DNA of 64,000 nt from Brachycybe producta (GCA_036925085.1 JAUPFP010000001.1:377001-441000), one strand, 5' to 3'; positions 1 through 13,500 are shown, counted from the first letter of the stretch. Numbers and translations are program-made. The notes: a model not told the origin generated them from the sequence alone.

Positions 1-1050
1 TCTTCGGTTTCGATCTCTGTTTCTATCTTGCTTTACGACGAAGTCGTTAGATCGATTGACGTTATTGTCAATTCGTTACGATCGATCTCGATCACAGTTT
101 CGTAAAACCTTCTCGTTACATTTGTTACACGTCCTAATCGTAACACTTATTAAAGCCAATTAAGATGTATTTTACCCGATTTAAACTTTTGACACATACA
201 GTAGTTCCTTGAAACCAATTCAATTGGTGAATCGTTCAAGATTAATCGACTTCGCGAAATTTCTCAGTTGAAATCGTATCAAAACAACCGTTTTTGAGTT
301 TACGAAACACAAAATCCAACCGTAATTCACCTTAGAAACGCTCTAAGTCATCAGAATTGTACTTTTTACGTACGAAACTCCGATAAAACCTTAAGAAAAC
401 CATCAGACGACGCTACGAAACATCGTTACAATCATCATAACGAAGTTTCGAACATCCTTCAAACGGCTTCTAGTAGCCTTCTTGTAATCTGAACCTTTTT
501 TTTTACTGCGAAGTGAAGCTGAAAGAACGTCAAACACAAATAAAATCGCTAATTAAATAAACTTTCTGAATGAAAAATGGCGAATTTTGTCCATTTTTCA
601 ATGAAAACAGCCAATTACGAAGTGTAAAACGTGCGAAATATCATTGTTTCTACACGTTTTCATTGACAGAACTGAGTTATGACACATGAAATCGCGTAAA
701 AATCCAAACGAAAACGACGACAGTCGAATCAGACGAAAATGCGGAAAAAAAGTTGTCAAAAATTGCATCAAAATAAACCAAAATTTAAGATTGTTTTCAA
801 ATGAGATTTCTATTTCTACTTACCATTAATCAATAGAAGATTCCTTTTTCTTGAAAACAAACATCAAAAACGATCGGAAAAACACAAACCAAAACTATGA
901 AACTAACCGAAAATAAAAAATCCCGACTTTTTTCCGATAAAAAGCGCCGTAAAAACTTTGTTTCCGTCAATTGCCGTTAGAGGACGCCACCTTCTTCGCA
1001 CACGCATATTTCATATTTGTCGTAGACGTTTCTGCTATTTTACTAGGGTG
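1..1050. other. CpG-containing non-coding segment, unassigned
   Basis: No open frame of useful length is present on either strand. The base composition (many CGA, ACG and TCG words) resembles the exons and UTRs of this window and drops sharply to AT-rich sequence after about position 1050. I infer that this may be UTR or promoter sequence of a gene lying to the left, but nothing in the sequence proves it. Confidence 0.25.
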
Positions 1051-1450
1051 CAAAGATAGCTATAGTAACTAGTTATATTAGCTATACGATGTTCACCCGT
1101 TTAAATGGATGACATTTTCAAATTTATTTTCTGTTAAAAATAGTTAACAATAAAAAGAACGACAAAATTAATAATTATGTTAAAATAAACAAAATGCATT
1201 TTTTTAAAATAATCTTAAAAATTTAATGAAAAAATTCAAAATTTTCAGGAAATATTTTGCAATTTATGGGGAAAAAATAAAAGCAAAATATGGAATAAAT
1301 TTCTGGAATTTTTTAATCAATTCTGATATTTAAATAATTGCTGTGATTTTTTTAACATATTTTATTTCTAATTTATTAAGGTGGTTTTAAAGTGCAAAAA
1401 CCACTCTAACTTTGATTATTGTGTCTTTCAAGTGAAAATGTTTTATTAAG

Positions 1451-1695
1451 GAAAACTTGAAAGTGTTTTAGAAACTGGAATGATAGCTCAATCAATTAAA
1501 TATATTTTCATGTCGATATCTTTCAAAATAAACGTTTTATGTGAGTTTGAAAATGACACAACTTTAAAGCAGATGATGTTTTTTAAACTTTTGTCTATAA
1601 AAAGTTTTATTTTGAAAGATATCAACATAAAAAATATATTAAATTGATTGAGCTATCCTTCTAGTTTTTAAAGCACTTTCTAGTTTCTCTTAATT
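1451..1695. repeat. Foldback (MITE-like) element, family FB1
   Basis: The left arm begins with AAAACTTGAAAGTGTTTTAG and continues through GATAGCTCAATCAATTAAAT and ATATCTTTCAAAATAAAC. The right arm (about 1605-1690) is its inverse complement, with TTTTGAAAGATATCAACAT, TTGATTGAGCTATCC and TTCTAGTTTTTAAAGCACTT. The arms are about 75 bp each and the middle about 75 bp. This is one of at least eight full or partial copies in the window. No ORF is present, so it is a non-autonomous element. Confidence 0.85.
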
Positions 1696-2679
1696 TTACT
1701 CCTGATTAAGACAATTAAGAGTTTGAAAACCAGCTGCTCATAAACCCCATCTTAACAAAGTCTTTTCAAAACTTAAAAGAAATGTAATAAATTTTTGATA
1801 ATTTCCCCCCATTTTTTTATTATTTTGAATCATTTGATTTAAATACTATTTACGATAAAAAAAAAGTTGGCAGAAAAAATATTAATTATATTACATTTTA
1901 TAAAATAATTCTCTCACGTCATGTTCATACGAATGTCTTATTTTATAAAAAAAATATTAAATTATTTGGCAATAAAAACCCTTTTTCTATAATAATAATA
2001 TATATATAATGAGTCAAAATGGCGATTTTTAATATTTCCTCATTGAAAAAGAAATCCCTATTTTTTTTATTTAACTCTTCTAGATTTTTTTTAATATTAA
2101 AATAAATTTTTTTTCTGTCCTTAAATACTAGAAATTATCTTAATTACAATCTTATTAAAAATCGTAAACAACATTTTCACGTGATTATTCTAGTTTAGAT
2201 TTCAAGATATTAAAGTTAGTTTTGTCCAACTCAAGGTGACAAATATTCAGCAGAATACGGAAAACAAGAAAATATTTTCTAAACTTTCATATTTTGTAGT
2301 TAATTTCAGAGATGATCATTACATCAGTTAAAGTTAATTTAATTTGTAGGTACAACTTCCTTACCAATGTATAGTTAAATATAATTGCTTAAATTACCAT
2401 TTTTATAGTTAACTACTGTAATTGTTTAGACTAACTACTTTAAAATATAAAAATCTCTACAAGTATTTCTTTACAAATAAATCTAAATTTTTAATTAAAT
2501 AATTTAATAATTTATTACAGTTATGGCGCTAATTATAAACCTAATATAAGTAGACAATTTTGAATTTTAAGATATTAATTGAAACCACTTAACTAGTTTT
2601 AAATTTAGTTTCAAGAAAAAGTAGTTTAAATGATTTTCAAATTGTGATTATAATTATAATTATTCTATTTATCTATGAA

Positions 2680-2940
2680 AAAAAAAACTGGAAAATGTTT
2701 TAGAAACTAGAAAGGTAGCTCAAGGTAGTTATTTTCATGTTGATATCTCTTTCGAAATAAACTTATTTATAGACAAATATTAAAAAAAAAATAATGTCTA
2801 CTTAAAGTTGGGTCATTATCAAAGTGACCTAAAAAGCTTAATATTTTGAAAAAAGAACAAAATTTATGAAAGTAGCGCCTTAATTAATAATTGAAACCTA
2901 CCCTTCTAGTTTTTAAGCATTTTTGCACCTTCAAAAGGGA
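2680..2940. repeat. Foldback element, family FB1
   Basis: A second copy of the family seen at 1451. The left arm reads AATGTTTTAGAAACTAGAAA followed by GGTAGCTCAAGG and TTTTCATGTTGATATCTCTT. The right arm ends CCTTCTAGTTTTTAAGCA. The centre carries the family's AAAGTTGGGTCATTATCAAA motif. It is more diverged than the 1451 copy. Confidence 0.8.
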
Positions 2941-3267
2941 GTTTTCCACACTACAACTACTTTAACTAACTTCATTTGTGGTATTTTCTAGTTTTTAGTA
3001 GTTTGTCCTCCTCATCACTGGACTTATGATTAATTATTTACTTGTAACATAATTAATTCAATGAAAAATAATTTCAAAAACTAAAATAATAAATAGAATT
3101 TAAAATTCTCATTTATAAATGGAAAATGAACCAATTAATAAGATTCATTATTTGTTTTTTCCATCTTTATTAATATTTCATATTAATGAAGATTTTCAGA
3201 AAGTTTCTGTTTTTAATAATTTGGCTAAAAAAAAATACCTAAATGGACTTCCCCTCCCCTTTACCTC

Positions 3268-3285
3268 CACCCCCCCCCCCCCCCA
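3268..3285 (+). repeat. Poly-C tract
   Basis: A run of about 16 C residues on the plus strand. It is one of several long C runs in the window, all of them on this strand. Confidence 0.9.
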
Positions 3286-3770
3286 TCCAAGGTTATAAAA
3301 GTTTTGCAAAAGTTTTAGAAAAGTTTTTAGCAAAATTTTCTTCTTTGTATTCAGGTAGAGGTTAGGCCTACATGAAAACTACAGGTGTCGTTGGGTATCT
3401 TAACATTTAGAATTTAAATATATATTGTATATATAGAAAACTAGCCTCAAAACACAGTTGAGGGGTGGAGTTCAAAATAGAAAAGAGAAGTTCCCTGGTT
3501 GAGGCTACACAGTGATTGTGGCGCAATCATCACATGACTTGTATAATAGTCACAGTCACTGTTGTTGTTGGTAGAAATATAATAGTAACCAACCTTCCAA
3601 AGTGTGTATAGATTTGCTTAGAACAACAACATAGAAAAAGACCATGTTATAAATATATATATATATATTAATTAATTAATAAGAGTGTCGTAAATTAATT
3701 AGGCAGATTGTTGTTCTTACCACAAGTAGCTACATTTGAGATTAATATTAATATTAATAATTATTGGACA

Positions 3771-5223
3771 ATGGATTCCACCAAAACGGATTTTCCAATG
3801 AATCCGGACATTGCAAAGGAAAGGAAGAAGGCGTCTTTTGATCCATTGGAACTCACTTATTTGGTGGACGGTGGTCAAGACAAAACGGAACACCGCCGTT
3901 CTCTAGGTAAGCTATACTATATGCACCAGCATCCATCCCCCTTGGTGCGGGGCCTGGCCATCCGAAATTCCGTACACAGTGTGCTGCATCTTATTAAATT
4001 GGCACATCACCTTTTCATCAATCATTATTCGGGCTCCATGCAAAGTGGTTCCTTTAAATTGGTTCTCATTTGGCTACTGGCAAAATTGGAGACCTAGTTG
4101 TATATGCTATGTCAGAGAGGGATTTATAGGCTTCCTCGGGATATGCAATGCAATTGTAATGCAATTGTAATGCAATTGTAATGCCTTCAGTATTGAGTCG
4201 CATTGTTGTCACAGAAGTAACTCTAGGCCCCCGGGATGTGTGTCAATTTGTGCAGATATTGTGACCTAGGAACCAAATCACCACCATTCAGTTTTGAGAC
4301 AATTAACATATTTTTCAAAGTAATTAATTACAATTACTAATTACTGCATCACTAATTTATTCTTAATACAATTTAACTGTCATTTAAAAGGAATAAATTA
4401 ATTACAATTACTTTTCTTAAAGTATTTGAATTACTTTCTAATTACAAATCAGGTGATAAAGAAATGCAAAAACAATTAACAATAATTACTAAAAATGAAT
4501 GTCCAAAGTGACGTTTCAAACGCACATTTGACAAAAAAAAATCACTGTTAATCACAATTAATTAACGCAATTTACAAATAATTTTGACAAAACAAAACTA
4601 AAGTAAATTTGAAAAGAAATTGTATTTTTCATTAGCTAATTGGATAATTAATTACAATTACGATTTCTAAAAGTTAAAAACTTAAAAAATGTAATTCGGT
4701 TACAAAAGTAACTTCATGAATTTAAAATTACAGTTGAAACAACCATCAGACAAATCGGATAACACGAAATATAATTTCTGTCCGACCCTTTAGAACACAG
4801 CATACACATTTTTCTTCTTCTAACACGAACAAATATTATGCTTTTCCACAACTTGAAGAAAATGTAATTCAATTACAGTAATAATTACTTTTCAAATAGA
4901 ACAGTAAATCACCAAATGGATGGAAAAAATAACCTGAAAACTTTGTCTGGAGGCAATTGTCCCTCAGAAAATGTGTTTTATTGTATATTTCTGTATATGT
5001 GGAGTGTAAAAGTGGGGTAAAAGTGGGATAAATGGGGTGGAGAAGGAGGGTAGAAAAAAAAAATAGACAGAGAGAGAGAGATCATTCAACCAACTTAAAA
5101 CAATAAGAAAAGAAAAAAAGGGAACAAAAGAAGGAAAATAGGAAGTGAAAGCTGCGAATTTAATAGGTGAAAATATTTAGGTCTCAAGAAGAGTTAAATA
5201 GCAAATGAAATATAGGTCACTAG

Positions 5224-5255
<32 letters not shown>

Positions 5256-8200
5256 GAATAATAATTAATAATTAATAAAAAACCTCCATTTTTATGAAAA
5301 TAAATGAAAAATTGTCATTTGCGATAAGAATTGTAGTCAAAGAGTCAATAGCAACTAGAAAATATTAATTAATATAGTTAACATTGAAATGGATTTGTCA
5401 AAAATTTCAACATGTTTTTCGAATTCTGTTTATTCTACACTTTCAGAGATGAAGAAGAAGATGAAAAAGTGTCGTTAGAAACTAGAATATTCAATCATTG
5501 AATATTTCAATGCTGATGATATCTTTCAAAATAAACTTTTTTCTCAAATCAAAGTTTCAAAATCAAAGTATTGTTTGCTTAGAATGAGGTCATTACCAAA
5601 TAATACTGACAATAAAAAAAGATGAAAATATACCCTTAAGTGACTGAGTTACCCTTCTAGTTACTAAAACACTTTCAAATTTTTTTTTTTTAAATTTTCC
5701 TGAAAAGACGGAATTAGGGAGAGAGAGAGAGAGAGAGAGACGGACCTTAAAATTCCAAATTGACGTCAAAAAAAAAAAAAAACATACAATTTTCGATTTT
5801 CTTGAATTTTATCAAAAATAACGAAAAATTTGAAACAATATCAAAATGTGTTTAATTTTAAGATTTAAAATCAAAAATGGTTTGTAAGAAAAATAAATAA
5901 AAGAAAACCGGCATGTTTTTTCGTGTTAAAAGAATCACTCTTTATGCTATTCTGAGAGACAGTCTGACCAAAAAAAAACGTATTTCGTGTTATCCGATTA
6001 TTTTTACAATCCTATTTTCGTGTTAAATGGTTTTCACTGTAGGCCTAACGCAGAACACAATTTAATTGCACTAATAATTATGTATGAATTATTATTATAA
6101 AATTTAGAATTTATTTTTATCTAAATTTAAACCTTAAATTTGAAATCAGCTCTCAACTCAATTAGTGTTGAAGGTTATCCAGTTTTCCCTTTGGTTACGA
6201 TAATAACATCATCGTAATACCTTGTGTTTAAGGACAAAATACGACAAAAAAAAAGTCGGATGACTGAACGTCACGGGGGTTTTTTGTTTTAAAATAAGCC
6301 TACAAAACATAGTCATTCACATATGTGCTGAATCAATTGACGTCTTTTTTACGAACGACCGCGAGACACAAAGAGAGCAATGACAGAACACAAATGACTA
6401 ACAATTGATTCATCCATGTTGTTGAAATAAAATGTTTTTTTTATTTAAATTGCAGATGAATTCGTGCTGGGCGACAGTGCTCTACGGACGGAGACGACGG
6501 ACGGATACCTCAGTTACGACGATTCGTACACGAGATCTCTCGAGAAAGTTGCCCATCTCTTAAGGAAGATACGAGAGTCCCCGTCTTTCGAAAACGACAT
6601 CGAAACCATTATGTTCGTTACAGATTTCCAAATAAAGTGTTGCGGTTCCTGAAATTGCTCGATTGGCTCTAGCAACCGAACGGCAATTACACGAAGATCG
6701 TATTAGAAAATACGCCAAATTTGGCTTAAAGCTGAAAGACGTTCCCGAAGAACGGCTTTAAGTTTGCAAACTGAACCTTATTGACGTCAATGGCCTCTAA
6801 GATGGGTCCAGCAAATTAGCATAATTCAAAATTGTGTAAAATTAAAAAAAAAACCTTTAAACCAAAACATTCAAAGAAGCGATTGCAGTTTCGATTGTTG
6901 TTCAAAACTCAGTTTGAAGAAAGATTTGTAGAAAGGGTTTTTGGAGGAATGTCAAATTTCACTGATAACATTGCGTCTATGCGCGTGCTGGAGTCAACGG
7001 GCTCATCTGTGAAATACTAAATGAGGTTTCGTGTTTGATAATTGCAGCCACCTCTTTTTGAAATATGCTGGCACGGTGGCCTTTCCGGAAGGAGCACCGA
7101 TAGGAGTCCATTTTGCCATGTTCATTCCTAGCCTCTTAGGTCAAGCGAGTGACCAACAACATTCGACTTGGTTGGGTCCAGCCATGGACCTGAAAATCAT
7201 CGGTTGTTACGCACAGACAGAACTAGGACACGGTAAGAAACCACCGACCCACACTCCGAAGAAATGTTTGCTTAAGTGTACGAATTCATTTGCAGGTACT
7301 TTCATACGTGGTCTCGAAACGACGGCCACGTACGACCCGGCAACGGAAGAGTTCGTACTTCATTCGCCGACACTCACATCGACCAAATGGTGGCCAGGAT
7401 GCCGTGAGTGACTTTTTTTTTGTCGTGCCCGCATTCGATATTTTGTAATTCTCACTTTACTATTCGGCAATTTAAAGTGGGACGCACTTGCACCCATGCA
7501 ATGGTCGTCGCAAAACTCATCACGGGTGAAAAATGCTACGGAGTCCACTCCTTCATCGTTCCCGTACGAGATCTGAACAACCACGCTCCACTTCCAGGTA
7601 CAAGAAACCGTTTTAAACTACGAACGACTCTCCTAAGTCGAACCCTCATTATTCCGTCTTTCAAGAGCAAAATTAAAAAGAAACTTGAAAGTGTTTTAGA
7701 CTTTCAATTTCTTCTTATCTAATTCTCTTCGGAAACTGCAGAATAACCAAATAGTTGGATGATCAGGTCTTAATAAAACCCCTTACATTTAGGAATAACC
7801 GTCGGAGAAGTTGGGCCAAAACTGGCCGGTAATTGTGTGGACAATGGTTATCTGAGATTCGACCACGTTCGGATTCCTCGAAATAACATGATGATGAGAC
7901 ACGCCAAAGTAAGCGGCATATTACTACTTCAAAACACACATGAGACACAGCCCGGCATTATTCCTTGTCTCTTCTTAGGTTTCTCCCGATGGAACTTACA
8001 TCCGACCGAAGAGCGACAAACTGGGTTACGGCACGATGGTTTTCGTCAGAGTTATAATTTTACAACAAGCAGCAAAGAGTTTGGCTGCGGCAACCACGAT
8101 CGCAGTTCGCTACAGTGCAATAAGGCATCAGTCCGAGATGGTCGAAGGGTACGCAACTAACTGCACGACAGAATTGCAACATTCATGTCTCTTTAGTCGT

Positions 8201-10060
8201 GTTAGCTCATTAGAAATTTATCATTTTTTTTATCAAAATTTAGAGAACCAGAACCTCAGATTCTAGATTATCAGGCTCAGCAATACAAATTATTTCCATT
8301 GGTTGCAGCCACATACGGAATGTTCTTTGCAGGACTCAAAATGTGGGAAATATACATCGATATCTACACTCGGATGCAAGATGGAGAGTTGGGTGGAATG
8401 CCAGAGGTAGGACCCGCGGGACCTACGATCATAAATACTTTGAACGATTAATAGAAATCACTAATCAATCAAATCTCTTCCGTAAACAAAAGTTACACGC
8501 CCTTTCGTCCGGCCTTAAGGCTCTATTCACTGATTTGGCATCTAACGGAGTGGAAGTTTGTCGCCTCGCATGTGGAGGTCACGGCTACATGCAGTCGGCC
8601 GGTTTCGCTCGCATCTACGGCTTATTGACAGCGGCATGCACCTACGAAGGCGAGAACACGGTGCTTTTCCTACAAACGGCACGTTACTTGATGAAGGCAT
8701 ATCAGGAGGCAAGGCACGGAAGACCAGTCCAGTCATCCGTGTCTTACTTGGCCTGTTCGGCCGGCGAGAACACCACATCGGGACACTCGTTACATGACTT
8801 AGTGGGTCTCTATCAGCAGGCTACAGCGAGGTGCCTAAGTCCACCGCCACCCTCCACCCACAGTAGCAGGGCCGTTTAATCCATTAGGCGCGGTGCCTAG
8901 GGCTTAAGAGTATTTAAGGGCACATGAAAATTTGACACGCAAAATACAAAATCGATTTAATTAATGTTTACTGTTATGTTGGCGCATAATTCGAAAGACA
9001 AAATTAAAATAAAAATCAACTTGAATGTTATGAGCGAGAGGCCTAGGGCTGCCTATTGGGGCTACAAAGGGCTTAAGACGGCCCTGCACGATAGACGAAA
9101 AAGGGATAATCCCGTTTTTTAAATTGGTTTTTCAGCCTAGTGTCGAATGCGGCTAAAAGGCTCGAGGAGGCGACTGTCAAGAGAGGTAGTACGGCACTCG
9201 CTTGGAACGATTCAGCCGTCCACCTCATCAAGTGTGCAAAAGTAACATAATTCCTACCAGAAAAAACAAGTGCACGATGAATAATTCGTTAATAATTTGT
9301 TTTGTCAGTTTCATAGTCAGTGCTTTTTGGTTTGGAACTTCTACAACGTGTTGACCACGACATCGATGTCGGACTCTCTACGTTCCGTTCTGTCAGATGC
9401 GTACGAATTATATGCTCTCTATTGGATCCGAGAGAACGCCGGAGATTTTCTACGAGTAAGAATTCGAGACTGAAGAGCCCAGTTTATTCCATTTATGTCT
9501 CGTGCTAACAAATGTTAACTTACGAGCAGAGTAAATCCGTGACGTCCGACAATCTGGACGACATGGAGACGAGGATTCAGGAACTGTTATCCTCTCTCAG
9601 ATCGAACATCGTCACGCTCGTCGACGCGTTCGACATCAGAGACGAGAGCCTCAATTCCGTGCTCGGATGTTCGGACGGCCGTGCGTACGAGCGCTTGGCG
9701 AACCACGTGTTCAGCGCTCCCACCAATCAAAGAGGGGTAATGCTTAGTTGCGATTCAATTTGGGCCTGGTTCACACAGACCGTGTAGTTGATGTAAGTTA
9801 AGGTCGCTCTGTATTGCGCATGTGCATCTACTGTGATTGGGGCATTTAAACAACGCACATGCGCAGTAGGAAAGCATTATTACCTTAACTTATATTAATC
9901 CCATGGTGTGAACTAGGCTTAATTCTTTATTTCTTCTAAACAAAGCTAAGAATTTTTTTTTATTAAATTTGGTTATTTTTGTCTTGTTTGTTTTGTTTCC
10001 TTCCAGATGAAAGCAAAAGACCTTCACATTCTCAAAGAGATAATGCAATCGAAATTATAA
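3771..10060 (+). CDS. ACOX1: Peroxisomal acyl-CoA oxidase (ACOX1-type), 13 exons
   Basis: It catalyses the first step of peroxisomal fatty acid beta-oxidation, using FAD and producing hydrogen peroxide. Exons: 3771-3906, 6456-6636, 7048-7232, 7296-7403, 7478-7597, 7793-7908, 7979-8148, 8244-8406, 8493-8830, 9136-9241, 9309-9455, 9530-9736, 10007-10060. All have GT-AG borders and joined they give 676 residues, normal for the family. Visible landmarks are [16 protein letters not shown] near the N-terminus (9 residues longer than the human start), [11 protein letters not shown] at the flavin-contact region, [30 protein letters not shown] with the catalytic glutamate, and the C-terminal peroxisome signal SKL. 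The WWPGG of the mammalian enzyme reads WWPGC here. The exon 2 donor (AAA/GTGTTG) is the weakest call and lies at the edge of a repeat. AATAAA signals follow at 10064 and 10187. Confidence 0.95.
4145..4182 (+). repeat. Tandem repeat, 11-12 bp unit
   Basis: Three and a half copies of a unit reading ATGCAATTGTA follow one another inside intron 1 of the oxidase gene. Confidence 0.85.
5226..5256 (+). repeat. ATT microsatellite
   Basis: About ten uninterrupted ATT triplets within the first oxidase intron. Confidence 0.9.
5455..5695. repeat. Foldback element, family FB1
   Basis: The left arm carries TTAGAAACTAGAA and GATATCTTTCAAAATAAACT. The right arm carries GAGTTACCCTTCTAGTTACT and AAAACACTTTCAAA. 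The middle holds a relic of the family's core, AATGAGGTCATTACCAAA. The copy lies within oxidase intron 1. Confidence 0.8.
6640..6990 (+). repeat. Dispersed intronic repeat R2, copy A
   Basis: It lies in oxidase intron 2. It shares an ordered series of words with segments at 27205-27590 and 42650-43020: GGCTCTAGCAACCGAACGGC, GAACCTTATTGACGTCAATG, GCAAATTAGCATAATTCAAA, and ACATTCAAAGAAGCGATTGC followed by TTGTTCAAAAC. No ORF and no tRNA-like promoter boxes were seen. The element class is unknown. Confidence 0.8.
8867..9086. repeat. hAT-like MITE, 220 bp, with target-site duplication
   Basis: It begins CAGGGCCGTTTAATCC and ends TTAAGACGGCCCTG, so the tips are inverted repeats of the CAGGG type common in hAT transposons. 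It is flanked by imperfect 8-bp direct repeats, CACAGTAG on the left and CACGATAG on the right (6 of 8 match), as expected for hAT insertion. It sits in the intron right after oxidase exon 9. A shorter relative lies at 17614-17771. Confidence 0.8.
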
Positions 10061-10593
10061 TATAATAAATATTAAAAAGTATATAATATATATTTAACAA
10101 TTCAATGTTAAAAACATTCCTTTCTATCATTCCAAATATGTGAATCTGTAATTGTACAGATGAATACATGTATTGTGTACAGTTGAAATAAATCGTTGTG
10201 CTCCAATATTTGCTTTTGATTTATTACAAATACTCTGTAAAGTAGCAAAGTGTCCCAATGACATATAGGGCCATCGGTCCGTTCTAAAAGGGCTCTTACG
10301 ACGCCGCAGCAAACTCGATCAGTTGCGATCACGGTTCTCGTTGCATACGTTTATTCGTACGAAGATATCGTTGTAGATTTTAATTCCCCCCCTTCTTTTT
10401 TTTTTCCAGCCCCCACACAGTTCATTCCAAGCTCTCTATAAATAGCATTTTGTGATCCAAGGACTTAAACATGTTTTTGGCAGAAAATTTAGATCACGTC
10501 TCCCTTCACTACCAGGATAACCCTGTTACTATCTAGAACGTTTCTTTCTCTTTCTATCTTTCTCCCCTATTTTCTTTCTTTAAACTTTTGTAA
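10061..10593 (+). other. Spacer between the oxidase and the coiled-coil gene
   Basis: It holds the oxidase 3' UTR with AATAAA at 10064 and 10187, then a CpG-richer stretch (10250-10375) and a pyrimidine-rich stretch (10380-10590) that I take as promoter and 5' UTR of the next gene. A run of 8 C lies at about 10386. No other gene was seen. Confidence 0.6.
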
Positions 10594-13500
10594 ATGCTCA
10601 GTGACGAGAACCGTGATGACGAAGATGGTGAACAACACGTAGAATTTCAACAAGAATTGAGAAACGGTTCTCCCACACCACATTCTCGTCATGCATCCAG
10701 TAGAGAAACAGAGAACGAATCAATCAAGTGGATTACGAGAGATGTTTTCACTAAAGTTATAAAGTTAAAACTTTAGCTAAAAAAATTGTTTTTAAGATTT
10801 CTCAACAACTCTAGTCTTTTAAGTATGCCTAAAGGTGATGAACAGTGTCCACTGGGTTTTGCCCCACACTCAATCCGTCCCACACGGTGTAAACGTTGTT
10901 TCAGGTGAGAACAGTTTGCAGTAACTGAACTAAAAAGTTTAGTTAAATTTAGTTAAACTTAGAAAGAAGAAAAAAGGGGGGTTAGGTTATAGTTAAATTA
11001 GGTGTGTACCTGACAGAAATCTCCCCAATTTGCAAACATCTTTCGGGATGATTTCTGTTTTACTCTTGTTGCTATTCTCAAAAAATACTTTGGCATTCTA
11101 CCAAATATACAAGATTCTCCCATTCCCCTCCTCCTCCTCCTTTTCCTCTTTTTATTCTCTGTTTTCATTTTAAAGAAAAAAAAATAAAATTCAACCAAAA
11201 TACTAATAAATTTTAACATTGAGAAATACATTACGACAAATAAAGAGTGAATTATCCTAACTAAACTACTGTAAATCAATGCTTAAAATCGATGCGAAAA
11301 GAATGAAATTCATATCAAATAATCAATGTTCCCCACACGTAAGTTACGAGAATTCTAGACAAAAGTGCGAGCCCGGGATATATTTCCTAAACGATTGTCG
11401 AGCGAGTTCGTTAACTTAATGCAAATGTTCTTTATATTTTGTAGAGATTACAGTCAACACAAAACAACTGAAGCAACTTCGAAAGGAAAAAATGACGCCA
11501 ATAATACAAAAACACCATCAACAAAATCAGAGGCAGAAGGTAGTAGTAGCAGTGGAACTGGAACTGGAGGCGGTGGTAGTAAAACCACGAAAGAGAAAAA
11601 GGGAATCGGAGTAAAGCCAAAGTCGAATACAAAAGATACGGACACTTCAACTGTCGATTCTCCAAAGTTACGAACAGACAAAAATCCTATCGATAAGCAT
11701 TCCTACTCTTCCACTTCGAACACGATAACCGCAACCACTCCCACATCAGCGACGAAAGAGATATCGTCAACAGCTGAAACCGCAACCGGTGCCGTGCGAC
11801 GACGGAGACCCAAAAGTGAAGACGACAAAGAACCTACAACAACGACACCGTCGGACTCGTCTCAAGAAACGAATCGGCGGTCAGTAATTAGTTTGTCGTA
11901 ATCTCGTTTTAATTCCGTGTCGAGCTAGTAATCTATAACTATACTGTATTTTAGCATACGGTCGAGACCTGGATCTTGGGCGTGCTCGGACAGTAACGGA
12001 AGAGACAAAGGAGACGATGCCGGACCAAAATCAGAGCGGCCGCAGCCGGACGTGGGCAACCGTCGTGTACAAATCTTATCGGCACGAGAGTTGCGCCCTT
12101 CGGTGATCGATGAGACGATCGCCATACCCGAGGCGTCGGCCGATGTCGCATTCATCCTACGTGTGAAAACGTCTACGGCAGCTCATAACAAAGAGGACGT
12201 CGGAGAGGATGACGATTCCATAAGTCTCGCAGCCACCGAAACAACTCTCGCATATCAGGACTCCGTCGAGGACATGCAGGCATTAGTGCAGGGCCTGAGT
12301 CGTCAAGTGGAAGACTGGCAGCAGAAGTACCAGAAGTTGGAGACCGAGAGAAAGACTTTGCCATCCACCGAGAAAGACAATCATATACTGGAAACGACGG
12401 CCACCGAACTACTGAAACTAAAGTCGAAAGTGTTCGAGTTGGAATCGGAGAACGAAGAACTGAGAGATGAGAATCATGTCTTCAGGTTGGAAGTGAAAGA
12501 ACTTCAGGAAGACGTCGATAAAAGACCTACGAAAGAAGAAATGGACGCAAAAGTGACAGAACTTCAACAGAAACTACACAGAGCCGAAATGACTTGCGAG
12601 GAGCTCGTCGAAGAAAATGAAGAAATGAAGAAAGAAATGCGTGATATGGAAGAAGAGATTGATGAAATGCAAGATAACTTTCGCGAGGAACAGGTGGACG
12701 AATATAGAGACCTTCGAAAGGAACTCGAACAAACTGCCAAGAATTGCAGAATCTTGCAATTTAAGCTTCGTAAAGCAGAACGCCAATGTGAACAGCTCGA
12801 GAGTGAAAAAAATGCCGTGGACGACAAACTAAAAATGTTAACAAACGCAGATGACATCGACTTTAATAAGAGTGAACGGTTACGAAAGCTCGAATCCGAG
12901 GTAAAAGCTTCTCGTCAGGTGTCGACGCACATGCACGTCGAGATGGAAGCTCTGAAGAAGAAACTGAGTCAAGTGGAGACGGAACGGGACGCTCTCGTGC
13001 GCCAGGGGACCGGTTCGCCTAATGGTGAATTGCTCGGAAGAAAAACGACCGATACAATCATGGTAAGCACACGGCCACCGAACCATTTCATTTCATCGGT
13101 GCCAATTTATTATTGCAGATTCATCCGACGATTTCGAAAGGAAGTTACGACAGCGACGACAGTACTCAGCTCATTCGCGAATTGTACGACACTGTCGAAA
13201 GAGAAAAAGATTTAAAAGAACAGCTCAAGTTTTCCGAAGAAGAAGTAAATTTTACAGTTTGATGTAAAAAAAAACAATTAATTAAGCTTCATGCTTTTCT
13301 AATAATCTCTTTTTTAGGCTTCTTCGTTACGTAAGAAACTGACGACACTCGAGGAGGAAAATGAAAGTTTGGTTCTTCAAATTAAAAAGATGGTAAGCAA
13401 CCGCCCGACGAAAGGAAAGCGTTCGGGCACCACAGAGGCCGACGACTCGGGTGTGTTGGAAAGTACAGATAACGAAGATCTTCCATCTCCGCTGGAGATG

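Larger units (their letters stand above)
3907..6455 (+). other. Intron 1 of the acyl-CoA oxidase gene
   Basis: About 2.5 kb, AT-rich. It holds a short tandem repeat (4145-4182), dense TAATTACAATTA-like words (4320-4900), an ATT microsatellite (5226-5256), a foldback FB1 copy (5455-5695) and a GA run (5720-5741). No additional exon was found in it. Confidence 0.75.
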
